Origin: Macropodus opercularis
Lineage: Eukaryota; Chordata; Actinopteri; Anabantiformes; Osphronemidae
Reading direction: 5' to 3'
Assembly: GCA_030770545.1 (NCBI GenBank)
Contig: CM061094.1
Location: 3,147,001-3,211,000 of the forward strand
DNA length: 64,000 nt
Positions 43,590 to 55,900 of this stretch are shown here, piece by piece. Numbering within the stretch: the first letter of the stretch is position 1; the number at the start of each line of letters is the position of its first letter. The notes beneath the pieces were generated by a model. That model was given only the letters and a program-made list of their open reading frames with translations, did not search any database and was not told where the DNA came from. Both the position numbers and the translations under genes were made by a program.

Positions 43590-43761
43590 ATGGTGAGCAT
43601 ACGTCGACTGTCTGGTCCCAAGAACCCAGCAGAAATGACCTACTATGTGCAGCTCAATGGAGAACCCATCAGCGGAACCACTGCTGCCAAGACCCTGAGC
43701 AGCCTGGATTCCCAGACCATGGCGCTCACACTGGGATACTTTGTACAAGTGCAGGCTGAAC
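43590..43761 (+). CDS. kiaa1549l: KIAA1549L-like exon 10: SEA-like module 3, second half
   Basis: 172 nt, phase 0 in and phase 1 out, with donor GTAAGC. It encodes about residues 894-950: strand 'MVSIRRLSG', strand 'AEMTYYVQLNGEPI', helix 'AAKTLSSLDSQTMALTLG' and strand 'YFVQVQAEP'. It closes the ectodomain immediately before the membrane span, the usual place for a SEA module. Confidence 0.88.
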
Positions 43762-44990
43762 GTAAGCTCATACCGCACTTTAGTAGTGTCATATTGGGCA
43801 GAACCCAGAAACTGAGTTACATTCCAATAAAGTAAAAGGATATCATTAACATAAGCTGTTGGTCCTTCTGCTGAACAAAAGACCATTGAATGTACAGTAA
43901 TCCAGGGACTCTTTTGTCTTAAGTCCAAACCAGGCCTCACAGAGTGAATCACTGTCACAAAGGTACATTTCACAGACTTTTAAAGCTCCATTCATACCCA
44001 CAAAAGTTATTATGTATCTACACAGGTCTAGTATCCAAATAATCCTACTAATACTACTACTCATGCTAAGTAATGTGACATTCATATGTAAATGTGCAGA
44101 GGAATCTTGCTGCATGTATATATGGCTACTGAAAGTGTGATGTCATGGAAATGTTATTATATATAATATGTTTTTAAATTAATACAAAGTTATTGATCAC
44201 ACATTGATTATATAGTATTTAATTAATAGGATGTCAGTACATACATGTACTGTACATGGATATCAATAGTCAACTCATAGACCACTGAGCAGTATTAGAG
44301 TCAACACTCCCAGATAAAGCACGCTTTAGGGTTTATCTGCTGAATTGAAGCGTAACAGTCTTGGATCTGGCATTGTGTAGTATTTTGACTTTGTATTAAT
44401 TTCCATAATTCCCTGAGCTCAGACTAAAGCTGTAGAGTGTGAATTCACATCTACAAATTCTGGATCAAAAGTAAATGGTGTTTTCACATAGAGAAGACTG
44501 TAGCTGTGTATATTTTTGGCTTCTAGAGCTGATGTTCATACTGCCACTGTAGGAAAGGACAAAGTGTTCCCTCTTACTTTTTCTTCTCTATTTTTCTTCA
44601 GAATCCATAATTAATAATAGGAGAGATACAGTAGCAGCAACCTCTGCAGCTCCTCATAATAGAACACAGTGTTCCTGTAACATTAATTCCATTTCCTTTT
44701 AGAGGCTGAACTACATTAATACATAGCAAACTGTTCAATGAGACAGTGGTTCCAACAAATAATTTGGAGGATTGTTAAGGTAAAAATGTTAGTAAGCGTC
44801 TTTGTTTTTGAGCACTAAATACTAGTTTGAATATGTATATTAAATCTTCGCTCTGTCGCACAGAAGAAGAGACATTTTGAAATTGCTGCCGTGGCCACAA
44901 TTGTTTGTCCTCAAACACAAAACTCACACCACAAGTCTTGGCTTTCATAAAGTCAAGTTATTTTGGTGATAACATTTATGGTTTTGCTTT

Positions 44991-45920
44991 AGTAATTAAC
45001 CACACACACTTCCTCCAAATATTTTAAAAGTAAAAGCATACAGTCATTAAAACCTCAAATAGACCAACTGAAAACAGAAAATTCTGCCTATTACTTGGAC
45101 ATTGTGATGGTTAGTGCCAATGTTTGAATTTGGTCATTACTCAACTCCTACCTCCACCAGCTCCTTTCAAAACATTAGAATTCAAAGATTTACATTTAAT
45201 ATTGAGAATTCCGATTATTGTTCGATAATTCTGGACACTAACATTTTAAAGTGATCATCAATTCTTTATAAATGCTGTGTTATTTTATGTCTTATGTGTT
45301 TTTATGGTTTACATATTTATTATGTTTTATTCTAATTTATAATCTGTTTGTGTAGCACTTTGAGATTTGTTAACAAATGTAAAGTGCTTTATAAATAAAA
45401 TTAATTATTATTATTATTATAACTACATTATATTAATGATCAGTCAATTACTGTTTGATTGTTTAGTAATTAACCACAGCCACACTTCCTCCAAATGCTT
45501 TCAAAATAAAAGCATGCTAAATATAGGAAATTCTGCCTATTACTTGGACACTGTGAGAGTTAGTTGCAATGTTTGAATTTGGTCATTGCTCAACTCGTAC
45601 TTCCACCAGTTCCTTTCCAAAACAAAAGAATGACATAATTTAAAGATTTACATTTAACATTGAGAATTCCGATTATTGTTAGATAATTCTGGATAATAAT
45701 AAGAAATAGTTGTTTTTCATGTTAATGGTCTGCTTCTTCAATTTGCTTATCTTTTCCAAAATAAATTCAGTTATTCAAATAGCTGAACTGAATACTGGCA
45801 ATGGAGGTTCTTGCTTGAACTAAATCATAATAATGATCAGTTAATTAGAGTGTTGATTGTTTGGTAATTAAGCACACACACTTCCTTCAAACCCTTTCAA
45901 AAATAAAAGCACAGGTACTG
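44991..45920 (+). repeat. Degraded direct triplication in intron 10
   Basis: A unit that begins near 'AGTAATTAACCACA' and ends near 'AGATAATTCTGGA' occurs at about 44991-45240 and 45464-45695. A third, partial copy is at about 45861-45920. Shared blocks include 'ACACTTCCTCCAAAT', 'AAATTCTGCCTATTACTTGG', 'CAATGTTTGAATTTGGTCAT' and 'GAGAATTCCGATTATTGTT'. Copies 2 and 3 also share upstream sequence (AATGATCAGT). The spacings differ (about 473 and 397 bp), partly because a retroposon-like tail lies between copies 1 and 2. Confidence 0.8.
45353..45421 (+). repeat. Retroposon-like 3' tail with hairpin and (ATT)n
   Basis: AGCACTTTGAGATTTG, TTAA and CAAATGTAAAGTGCT form a near-perfect hairpin, followed by 'TTATAAATAAAATTAATTAT' and a TTA repeat. 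I recognise this ending from many fish short retroposons, but I cannot name the family. Only the 3' end is present. Confidence 0.5.
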
Positions 45921-46017
45921 TAATCTACAAAAAGGTGTGCACTTTGTGGGAAATGCACTTACTCTGTGGCTAAACCTCTTGGAAATGGCTGAGCGCACGT
46001 TATTTCTATCTTTGTAG

Positions 46018-46178
46018 CTGTGGTGAAGACACCTCCCAGCAACCTGTGGATCATGGCTGTTCTGACGCCTGTCTTTCTGTTGATGGTGGTGATCGGCATG
46101 GTGGCCTTCATTCTTTGTAAGAGGAACAGGGTCATCTTCAAAACGGGGGCCTTCAGAAACTTCAAAACTCGCTCCAAG
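46018..46178 (+). CDS. kiaa1549l: KIAA1549L-like exon 11: transmembrane helix
   Basis: 161 nt, phase 1 in and phase 0 out, with donor GTAAGA. After 'PPSNLW', about residues 960-983 (LWIMAVLTPVFLLMVVIGMV plus AFIL) form one hydrophobic span. It is followed by the stop-transfer cluster 'CKRNR' and a basic juxtamembrane stretch, 'FRNFKTRSK'. This fixes a type I topology with the mucin and SEA-like part outside. 'SNLW' before the span is shared by the family. Confidence 0.93.
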
Positions 46179-48167
46179 GTAAGACGGTCAAACTGTCCCT
46201 TGCATCTGTTACTTATTGTTGCCAGATATGTCATTTTCTTTGACTTTTCACAATAACACAGTCTTGTCTACTAGTCTTCTCTTCTTTTGCTATTCTACTA
46301 AAGAAAACCCCAAAATCTACATAATGAGTAAAAGAAGACATAAACTACTGTGGAATATCAACTTTGTTAAGTTTCTATTGTATTCCCAATCGTGTTATTT
46401 ATTTAGGTCAGAAAAAAAATCACTTATGTGCACTTTCCCACTGCCCATGGTCATTGCTAATCATGCAAACTGAAGACTAATCAGCTGAGAGGAATGGCAT
46501 GAGTCAGCGTACCACAAGTGAACCTAAGACACCGTTTCACAATAAGAGCTTTTACTCAACATCAGCTCATTTGAGGGTCAAATCTGGAATAATCCGCTGT
46601 GTAATTTCTACCAGCTTTTTTGTTCAGGTCAGAGTGTTCTCATATTGCAGTGCGTGACGTCAGCTGCTTGTGTCACTGCAGTCAGTGAAGTGGTAAACAA
46701 GCAATAAGCAGGTCAGCCTCATCGTGAAGTGGCTCTCAGCATCAGTGTGCTTTGTCCAGAACCACATACTTTTAGGGTGAATTTCCTGTTTGATATCGCC
46801 AGTAACTGCCTGCTCCAGTTGGGAATTCCTGTCATTAGCTGCACAGGCATTTAATAACACACCCATTGGGCACACGCTGCTTAAGGTCTGACTCAGGTCA
46901 AGCTGAACGTTTGATACCCAGCAGAAGAATCTCCCAAAAGGTATGAATAAACCAATATACAGAATATTTCTGTCAGGAGATCAAAGTAGACTTAAAAGCT
47001 TTGGCCGTCAGTAAAATATTCCCTCCTCAACTGAGCAGTAGTACAAAAAAAAGTCTCACTACAAATATCTGTTATGTTTCTGGTGTTACTGACAAATGTT
47101 CTCATGGAGCAAGAGATCTGCTGTTTAGGGTTAGAAAACCAAAAGTTAGGCCCTAGGATGTTTTGACTTATAATAATGTTGGATAAATGTAAACCATAAT
47201 TTAGATTTACAGATTTCAACACAGTACTTCTTTGACACACATGCTCACGTTTGCATCAATAGGGCAAGAAAAGAGTTCAGACATAGACACAAATACCAAT
47301 AGTCAAATAAAACCACTTTTTTTCAGATCAAACCAAGAGCGAACATGTACTGTAGGAAATGTGAATTGTTGTTGTTTAACTAGGACAAAAATATACTATG
47401 ATAAATAATATATTTTAACATTTTGTACCAACAACAATTCACATGAAAAGATGAATCTTTAGGCAGCGTCGTCTCACAATCCTGCAGCTTCTTGTTCCTT
47501 TGTGTCACCAAACTCCATAAATAATTAAAAAGAAAACCTCAGAATGACTCATGACCTTGCCCATACACATTGTAGTCGGTGTTGTTTCAACAACACAGCG
47601 CACTGTACATATGTTTCACTGTCCTCGTGACACGTGTGTAATGAGTCACCAGCAAATGTATTCTCTTCCCTTTAAGATAGCATTTACATAATTACTCAAC
47701 CTATGTTTAACACAGAACTATAAATAGCATTTATACACTTGCTTAAAAATTGATGAGGTTAAGTTTTAACTGCTGCAGTGCAAAGAACACTACACTGTAG
47801 TCCCCAAAGTGGTCTTAAATAGTATTATTTTAATTACATTATAAATTAATTAAACGGTATCGGGTTGCAGTTATGTTTCCTTCTGAACATTTGTGTGATT
47901 TCGGTTGGATTGTAAAGGAACAGAGACAATGCTGCAGTTAGTTCTTTCTAAAAGATTTGTTAACAATATAGTATTATCGAACAAAATCCAGCCTTATTCA
48001 TTAAAACCAATGAGACTGTCTGACTTTTCTTGTAAAGGAAGTCTTTCTTGTCTTCTGAGACTATTTTTATTCGAGAAATGTGTTCTCTATGGTACCATTA
48101 CCAGGAATTCTTTTCCAATCCACTCACCCCTCCCTGACCTTGCCCCCCTGACTCTTTCCTTCTTCAG

Positions 48168-48203
48168 ACCTCATATCGAAGGGAGGGCAGTTACCATCAC
48201 CAG
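48168..48203 (+). CDS. kiaa1549l: Candidate 36-nt cassette microexon of the KIAA1549L-like gene
   Basis: A long pyrimidine tract (CCCCCCTGACTCTTTCCTTC then TTCAG) precedes 48168, and a plausible donor (CCAG then GTACTG) follows 48203. The 36 nt are an exact multiple of three with no stop in phase 0, the phase needed between exons 11 and 12. They encode TSYRREGSYHHQ, a basic, aromatic peptide that would fall directly after the juxtamembrane 'FKTRSK'. Exon 11 also joins exon 12 directly in frame, so this would be an optional insertion. I do not recall this peptide in the mammalian proteins. No transcript evidence is available here. Confidence 0.4.
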
Positions 48204-48227
48204 GTACTGAGACTCAGACTAAGTCAG

Positions 48228-48249
48228 TGAATGAATGAATGAATGAATG
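48228..48249. repeat. (GAAT)n microsatellite
   Basis: A short pure tetranucleotide run starting about 25 bp after the candidate microexon. Confidence 0.9.
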
Positions 48250-49240
48250 CTTTATGCTTTTCACTGTCAGGTTTCATTGATTGGTGTCCAGCTCCCTTTT
48301 CAGCTGCTTCTTGCTGAATGTGTCATTGTTGCTGGGTAAATTCTTGCATGTGGCCGGTGTGCTGTGCTACATGACTTGTTCCACCATCCTCATTGGCTGT
48401 GGGGAGATCAATAGGAGGAGGGAAGAGAAGATACAAACAAGCAATATAATACGGGTGTAAAATTCCTAAACGTGTTTCTTAAGATTTAAATTGGTTTAGT
48501 TCGAGTCAGTGGACTGAGTTAACGAGAAGAGGCTGGCTCGTAAAAACAGGCAAATCACTCTGGGACTAACAGACAGTTTTAACGGCTGTACATAAACATC
48601 ACCACCAGGAAAGAAGGACAAAAATCGTAGACCTGAGCTCATCTGTTTTATTTTGTTGCATTCATAAAAAGTGACTCAAGCTTGTGTCACCAGCCCAGAG
48701 ACGCTCCATCATTTCCTTTCTCTTTGAAGCCAGCTGCTTTATCCTTTTACGTGAAGCCAGTCTGATTCCACTGTGGCAGGGACCCTTCATGGACCCCAAG
48801 CCCAGCTCTTTTTTATATAAGGCTCATTGTAACCGTCAGAGATTACAAATGGAAAAAAATGATAAAACGCTTTATATTACAAAGCCATGCAAAGGGCATC
48901 TCTGTGGTTACTGTTGCCGTGGTGGTTATTTTGGTCCAGCATTTTTCATCCTTATCCCCCAGGAGCCAATGTGAGGCAGGAGAAGGATAGATGAAGGCTC
49001 GCTGGTTTTGATGGGTAATGGAGCTGATGTAACACCTCACAACCCTGCTGCGTGTTCCCTGTTTACTGTGCATCTCCTTATCGTAACATTAAGATTGCAG
49101 TATTCTAGCTTTACGGTTCTGTTTGCTCTCACAATAATTTGTAAACATTGGCATTTACATATGCTGTGTTTTAGTAGAAAGCACATCAAATATTGAAATG
49201 GGAGATTTCAGTGGTGCATCACTATTTTTGTCCACAGCTG

Positions 49241-49383
49241 TGTTTATTCTCTCCCAGTCATAAGCACGGTAGAGTGTACTCTCTCCAACCACTTCATCCT
49301 AGTAAGGGCACGAGTCAGACAGGTTGCCAGTCCATCACAGCATCACAGGGCCACATACAATGACAAACAACCACTCACTCTTG
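49241..49383. repeat. Decayed interspersed repeat fragment
   Basis: The block order 'GTAGAGTGTACTCTCTCC', 'AGACAGGTTGCCAGTCCATC', 'CAGGGCCACATACAATGACA' and 'AACAACCACTCACTC' is a worn version of a widespread fish repeat ending, in which a bracketed statement of a 'cgccagtctatcgcagggc' kind is followed by CACTCACA. Family not determined. Confidence 0.45.
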
Positions 49384-51239
49384 TAATTTTTCTAAACTCT
49401 TGTTGTGAATTGATGGTATATACTACACAGTGGCAATGAAGTGGTCTTCTTTTATAAACGTCCTCTGAGTTTCTCTTGCTTGAACCAGATGGCAGACACT
49501 AAGGCAGTAAATGAGAGGACAGAAAAGTGGGTTCTTTCTTTCAGATGCCTTTTCTCCAAATGAGTACAGTAGAGTTGTACCCCAGTTTCTTTCATTCCTG
49601 CATGAGGATGGTTTTATAGAGTACGTGGTTTGCGGAGAAGTGTAATTGAGGTTTATTGTAAGTAGGCATGCAGTTTGACAAAAAATGAGAATGAATAGGA
49701 AGACAGTGATGGCAGCCTCACTGATCTGAAATCACTTTACTGTAGGCAGGGTTTATCCCCCCTAACTGCCTGGTCTGAGGGTCTTAACTGAGGGACATAA
49801 CGTATAAAAATTATTTTCAAAAAAGAGGGACGTAACTACAACTGGGCATCAAAGATGGATCAACTTGGCTATTGGACATATTGGCACAGAGAAGAACTGT
49901 TCGTGGAAGTATAACTGAGCACAATCTCTTCTATATGAAGCTATGAGTCACGACGAGAGACAAGCTAAAGCTGCTGATCAATACTGTGGTTAATATTAGG
50001 CCTTCACGTGTGTTTAAGCATTACAGAGTGACTCTGCAGAGTCCAACTCACTTCATCAATTTGCACATTGGCTTCTCAACCAGGGTTTTTACTTCCTGTG
50101 TGCCTTGTAAGCAAGTGTTGAGCACAATAGAGGTGGAATCAGCGAAAGCAGAAAGATCAGTTTTTCATTTTCAAGGTGTTCAATGAAAGCACAATGCAGC
50201 AGCTGCTGTTTAATGGCTTCAAGGTGCTTTGCATTTTGCCCCCAGTCTGCCGTGTGTCTTATTTGACTTTATTTTACTTTACCTCTTCAGAATGTTGTTT
50301 TGCATGCAGCTATGTGTTGTGCTCACGCCATCTATCCTCCTGGAGGTGAATTTAAATCAGTATGGCCACAGGGGAATGGAGCATATCTTGCCCATCTGCT
50401 GTACCTCATCAGGCTGCTGTTTGCTCTTGCTCTGAGTTAAAATTAGACAAGAGGAGAAGCTCGTGTTTCACAGTGCGAGAAAAGGAAAATAAGTGCAGAT
50501 GATATGGCGGCGCAGCGGAGATGCGTTCACACTCACTTCACGCGGTTTCTTTTGGTAAACGAAATGGTTGTTCGCCGCGGTCTCTTCTCTTCCGCTCTTT
50601 TCCTCTGTCACTGTTTGAAAGGGCTGTGGAGAAAACCACCATTCACATCTTCTGACAGACTGATCAGAGGCTTGGCTTCGTTTAACTGAGCCGCTCACAC
50701 AAGATGAAAGATTGGCCCTTTGTTAAGTCAACGGGCTGTTGGTGGACAGTAAGAGAAAGACCTTGAAACTGTGCCGTAAAATACCAGTCGAGACGTCGCA
50801 CACTTCTTAAGGCTACACCCTGCGGCCCTGTCATTTCTGGAAATCCATACTGTGTCCATCCATGACAGCCTTTAACCCATGAGCCAGCAAGTGACTCATC
50901 TTTAACAGTCAATGCTCATGGTCTGTCAGCTCAATACGTCTGTCACTGTGTTTTTTTCCAATCCATATGGTTAGTGAATATTAATATAGATATAATTGGA
51001 GCAGCACAATTCATTTACTGTACCTACTCTCTTGCTTGCTCCCTTTTCTCTGTTGATCATAAACACACACACACAATTAAGCTCAGCCTCGGTGTGTGAA
51101 CATGGGGCCGTAAGGGAATGAATTTCTTACTCTCTCTATACATCTTTCATGCAAAAGATTCACAGCTGTCACCATGCAGCACATCACTTCAGTGGCTAGA
51201 GGATGTAGGCAGACACACAAACACTTAAATTATATATTA

Positions 51240-51490
51240 ATGCCATTGTGAGAGAGCCTGTCCCCACTGTCTCTGTGTAGCGTATGCGTGTGCACACGTG
51301 TTTTTTACCCATCCGATAGCCATCCACGTCTGCAGCCACGTGCGCTGGCGCTCGCTGACGGCACAGCGGTGTGTATGACCGATGAATTATTAACAGCGCT
51401 GTCAGCCGCATGCCCACACTGCCCAACCTCACATGCACTCAGACTTCAGCATGCATCATCAAGTGCATTAGGCGTCCCATTTTAGTGCCG
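51240..51490. promoter_or_regulatory. Candidate conserved noncoding stretch in intron 11
   Basis: Non-repetitive sequence with balanced composition, CpGs and homeodomain-like cores ('GATGAATTATTAACAGCGCT', 'CTGTCAGCCGCATGCCC'). It stands out from its AT-rich surroundings. There is no splice-flanked frame. Regulatory function is a guess. Confidence 0.2.
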
Positions 51491-52724
51491 CTTAAAATAG
51501 AAAGGGGGGAAGCAAAAATCTGGGGGATTTGTCTGCTTGGCTGTTTAACCTAAAATTATCTTTTTTTTTCCCTCTCCTGTTTTCTATTTGGTAAATTAAA
51601 AAGCGTTTAGTGATACAAAGAATGTGTCTGGGCTCGGAGGCTTTAGCAAGACACAACTTCAGCTGCCTTTTTAATCTTCTGTTCTTTTGAATGTTCTGAA
51701 TCCCCTGACTTCAAAGGTGCTATTAATCTGTGTTATTTATTTATTTTTGTCAATTTTCTTCATTATGCCAACCGTGGTGTTTGGAGACTGATAAAAACTA
51801 GTTGAAGGAGGGAGGCCCAGCCAATTACCCTTATCTAAAACAGAAGCAACACTTATCTGAAAGTTTTTCTTTAATACTCAGCAGACCACGTTGTGTTAGT
51901 GGCAAACAACTTCCAGTTGTGCCAACTCAGGCTGACAATCTCAATATCAACATTTTGCTGCTGATGAAAGTGACGTTGCAGTGAAAGAAACAAGTTCCAA
52001 AACTAACTAAAGACCAACTTTGTCTGCTTGATTTTTGCAACATTCTCTATTATTGCGATTGTGCTTGGTTAAGCTTTTACAGCAGTACGCTTACGGCACC
52101 CTGACATCGCTGTAGTGCCACCAGCTAAGTCTTTTAATTTCTGCATCGAGCAAAAAAAAAAAAAACTAAACAAAGTCTAGATGCAAGTCTCGTTTCTACC
52201 AGCAGGTGTCACAAAGTTGCATCCCCCATCTCCAGATGCCACGACTCCACTTCCAGACGTCTTCCTTCAAGGTCATTCAGGGTCACAGGTTTAAAAGCCC
52301 AGCAAGGGTCTGCTTGAAATCTAAACTACAACAAGCTGGCAGTCTGTGCTGTACAGTATGGCAGTTTTGCTCTGCTGTATTGATTAAGTCTTTTGACTCC
52401 ATAACATTCTGAAATACTCTTAGCAGAATTAGCTTTAGTTTGTTTTCCTCCTTCGAGCCATTCATCATGGTCTGACTGCTCTACATTTTGTGGCTGCTCT
52501 ATCACTCATTTCTCATTACTGTGGGTTGTAAATTACATTAGCTTACAGTATTTCATTTTCATTCAGCCTGTTCTATGTAATAAAGATGCTTGTGTTGCCT
52601 TTTTGCATGTGCGTTATGCGTTGTGTTCTTTTTGGACTATCAGTCCAGCAAACCTAACCTCAAAGGTGCAAGAGACTCTGTGTTGTGTTTCTGAACATTT
52701 GTATTTTTTATCCTTTTTTTGTAG

Positions 52725-52915
52725 CCTGTCCAAGGCTTTGATTACGCCAAAAAGCATATGGGTCGGACCGATGAAGCCATCTCTGTCACTAAGGAGACGC
52801 TAGTGCTGGGTTTGCCTGTACGAGATGCTCCACTGTCACTGTCTTTGGACAAGAAGGGTCACCAGGATGGGACCAACAATAAGAGGCCTCCATCTGCTGA
52901 CATACACAAAGGAGG
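52725..52915 (+). CDS. kiaa1549l: KIAA1549L-like exon 12: cytoplasmic 'GFDYAKKH' segment
   Basis: 191 nt, phase 0 in and phase 2 out, with acceptor CTTTTTTTGTAG and donor GTAAGA. It encodes about residues 1005-1067. 'PVQGFDYAKKHMGRTDEAIS' and 'VTKETLVLGLPVRDAPLSLS' are the best matches in the window to the conserved KIAA1549/DUF3827 cytoplasmic region, and they favour KIAA1549L over KIAA1549. The rest is basic and polar (DKKGHQDGTNNKRPP). Confidence 0.93.
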
Positions 52916-55900
52916 GTAAGATAGTTGACCGACTTAGGCTACAATGTAACTGAAACGTAATCATTACCTTTATTAAGTTCTCTGCAACGTGAAGCAATGT
53001 GTAAAATCTGAGCTTTTAAACATAATGAATTAATAGATTCAAATCCCAGTTATGTGCATCAGAGTTTGGACTTGTGATTGTTATTATTTTGAGAAAATCT
53101 TACCTTAATCTTACCTAATTATATTTTGACAAGTCAATAAAATGCTTACGTGACCAGACATATTGTTTCCAGCTGGTAGCCTTGTGACGTGGAACCCGTA
53201 AAGATCTCAAGCAGCTGTTTCAGTGAGTGAGCAAGCCAGTGATTAAAAATCCTGAGCTTTTCAGCCGGGGCCAGATATCAGTGTTTGTTTGTGCATTGCG
53301 GTGTTAAGCCAGGAAAAAGCCCACAGTAAGCAGTGCAGACTCTGACAGATTGACATGATCTGAAGATAAGTCGAGCGTTAACAAGGAGCAAGTTTTGAGA
53401 AAACAGATGAAAATTAGCATGCGGTAAAGCGCTACCGTAGGGTTTCACGAGGATGGATTTCAACAGCGCTGAGTTTGACATCAGTGTGTGCTTACTAGAA
53501 GTAAGAAGACCATGGCCACGTTAAAGAAGCTTTTAAGCAAAAAGAAACTATTGGTGCAGTGTTTCTGGGCTGTTAACGGCCTAAACCTGTGGGGGCATTT
53601 CCAGTGACAAAGGAGAATTAATATAAATGTATAAATCTAATTCAGTCTGATCAACATCTAATTAAAGTTTGGAACAGACTTTTAATTACTTCGGGTCTGA
53701 AACCTGAAATCATAGGTAAAAAGAAAAAAAGGGATGATCAACAAGATTCAACATTCGCAAGGCATTCTGCAGCTTGATAAAAAGGGCTAAAATAAAAATC
53801 TTTTTCAAAATGAAATTGATATCGGCTAATTTTACTTCTTGAAATTGCACACAATTAAGCGAAGGACTATGTTTTAAGTTCAGTAAACACAGCTGTTGCA
53901 CGGTTCATTGCCAGTGAATTCTTATCAGTTATTACTAGGTTTGTTGAAGAATACAATTAAAGGTCAACAGATTTTTGCATTTCCTTTTGTGTTTGATTAT
54001 TTTGTTTTATTGTTTTATATACTGTCTGTTGTGCAGAACTGGTCTATTACTATAAACAAGAGTGGAAAATACTGTAACATTTAGCTTCCCACATTCACCT
54101 CGTTATGTCTAATGAATGATGTACAAATGTCATTTTCAATAAGGAAAGACATTCTCATTAGCAAAATTTCCAGTACTGGAATTTATATGCACACTGCACA
54201 TTAATGACGCAAGCCTCCGGTCTCACCCACACATTTCAAAATATGTGGGAGATATGGAATAGATAGTTTCTCTCTCTAACTTTCAGAGAAAAAGAATAAT
54301 AAACATATCACATATACTTATATACAAGGACACACAGGCAACAAATGTGTGTTGTATTTCTACAGTAACTAGGCTGATGACCTTTTGACCTAGAACAAAA
54401 AAGTCTACTGGGAAGCACTAGTTTTAACACTTTACTTAAGTTTCACAGGAAGAAAAAGTCAAAAAAGTAGAGCACTTGTTATTGCCTTCTCTTTTTAAGT
54501 AGCAGTGAGTATATCATTTGTAATCATAGTTTCTATGATCGTGGGTTATGGTCTCTTTTTTATGTGACAACGTTTACGCTGGAATTATGACAAACCCTTT
54601 AAAAAAAACCTCCTTTAAAAAACTTTTCTGTCCTCAGACACTACAAGCTCTGCTACAACCTCCCACATCCCCGCATTCTATGATAATGTCTCTCCTTAAG
54701 GGAGCACACAGTCATAAATGATATGCAAATCACCCCCCCACCACCAAAAAAAGCCTTAGAAATGAAAAGGAAATGGAGATGGGATTAGTTGTGCTTTGAA
54801 CATGTATATTTATAACCCTGGCTACAGTCATGCTAGAGGGAACCATTCAGTGTGACACTGATGATATTGTAAGGAGCTGCCATAGTGTGATAATCAGCTT
54901 TACTAACTTGTATCCATGCACAGAAATGACTCATCGTATGGGAAGCTATAGGTTATTCCACCACCTGGGTGGACACTAATTAGAAAACAAGGCAATATTT
55001 TATCATTTACCCGGGTTTAGTGGGATGAGAGCGAAGACTTAGCACCATAACAGCAAAGCACAATGTGATTATTCTTGGAATTTATAACATCAGCTGAACA
55101 CAGAACACTGCTCGATGAACCAAAGCTTGAAATAATATAATAGTTCCTCTAATAATAAATCCCCTCATTCAGTATCCCCTACTGTATATACAGTAGATAC
55201 CGTAACTCTGTACACAGTACTACACAGTATATGCACAGCAGTTTACTCTGAGGATAAGATTACAACTTGTTGAATGCACTAGCAGGTCACACCTATTAAA
55301 TGTGGCTTTAGCTTCCTAAGCTATTAGCATAAAAACAAGCATAACCACTATGATCCTGGATTTTAGGCGTAATATCATGCATATCCATTCACACAAAGAC
55401 TCCTAATAAGTGTAAAAATGCACTGTGGCAAAATATGTGTAATAATAATAATGTTATGCTGTGATATTCATTATTCTTGTCATTACCACCATTAAGAATG
55501 TCTTAAAAATGTTAAAATAAGTTGATAGAAGGCAAAGGGGGGCAGCAGATGAAGGAACCATCAATCATAAACCACCTTCTCTTCTTTCAAATAAATATTG
55601 CAAACATAGCTGGTCTGACAGTACTTCTGCCTGCAGAATATGAACACATAGTAAAACATGGCACACACAAAACATATCCACTAAGTGCATACAGTATTAT
55701 ACTCATGATGCAGTAAAGATTCTTCCATATTTACAAATTATAACATATAATACTCAACAAAATTGTCATTAATTTCTCTTATACAGAGATCTTTTTACAC
55801 TGAAAAAACATTTATGAAAACTCACAAACCTTTTATTAAAATTATTATTGTTAAATAAAAATTTGTTAAACATTTATTTATTTTACAAGAAACACTTTGC

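Larger units (their letters stand above)
43762..46017 (+). other. Intron 10
   Basis: 2.3 kb. About half of it is a degraded, partly triplicated unit (44991-45920) interrupted by a retroposon-like tail. Nothing coding is seen. Confidence 0.6.
46179..52724 (+). other. Intron 11 (longest downstream intron)
   Basis: 6.5 kb. Contains the 36-nt candidate microexon at 48168-48203, a (GAAT)n run at about 48228-48249, a decayed repeat at 49241-49383 and possible conserved noncoding DNA at about 51240-51490. No independent gene is recognised. Confidence 0.5.
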
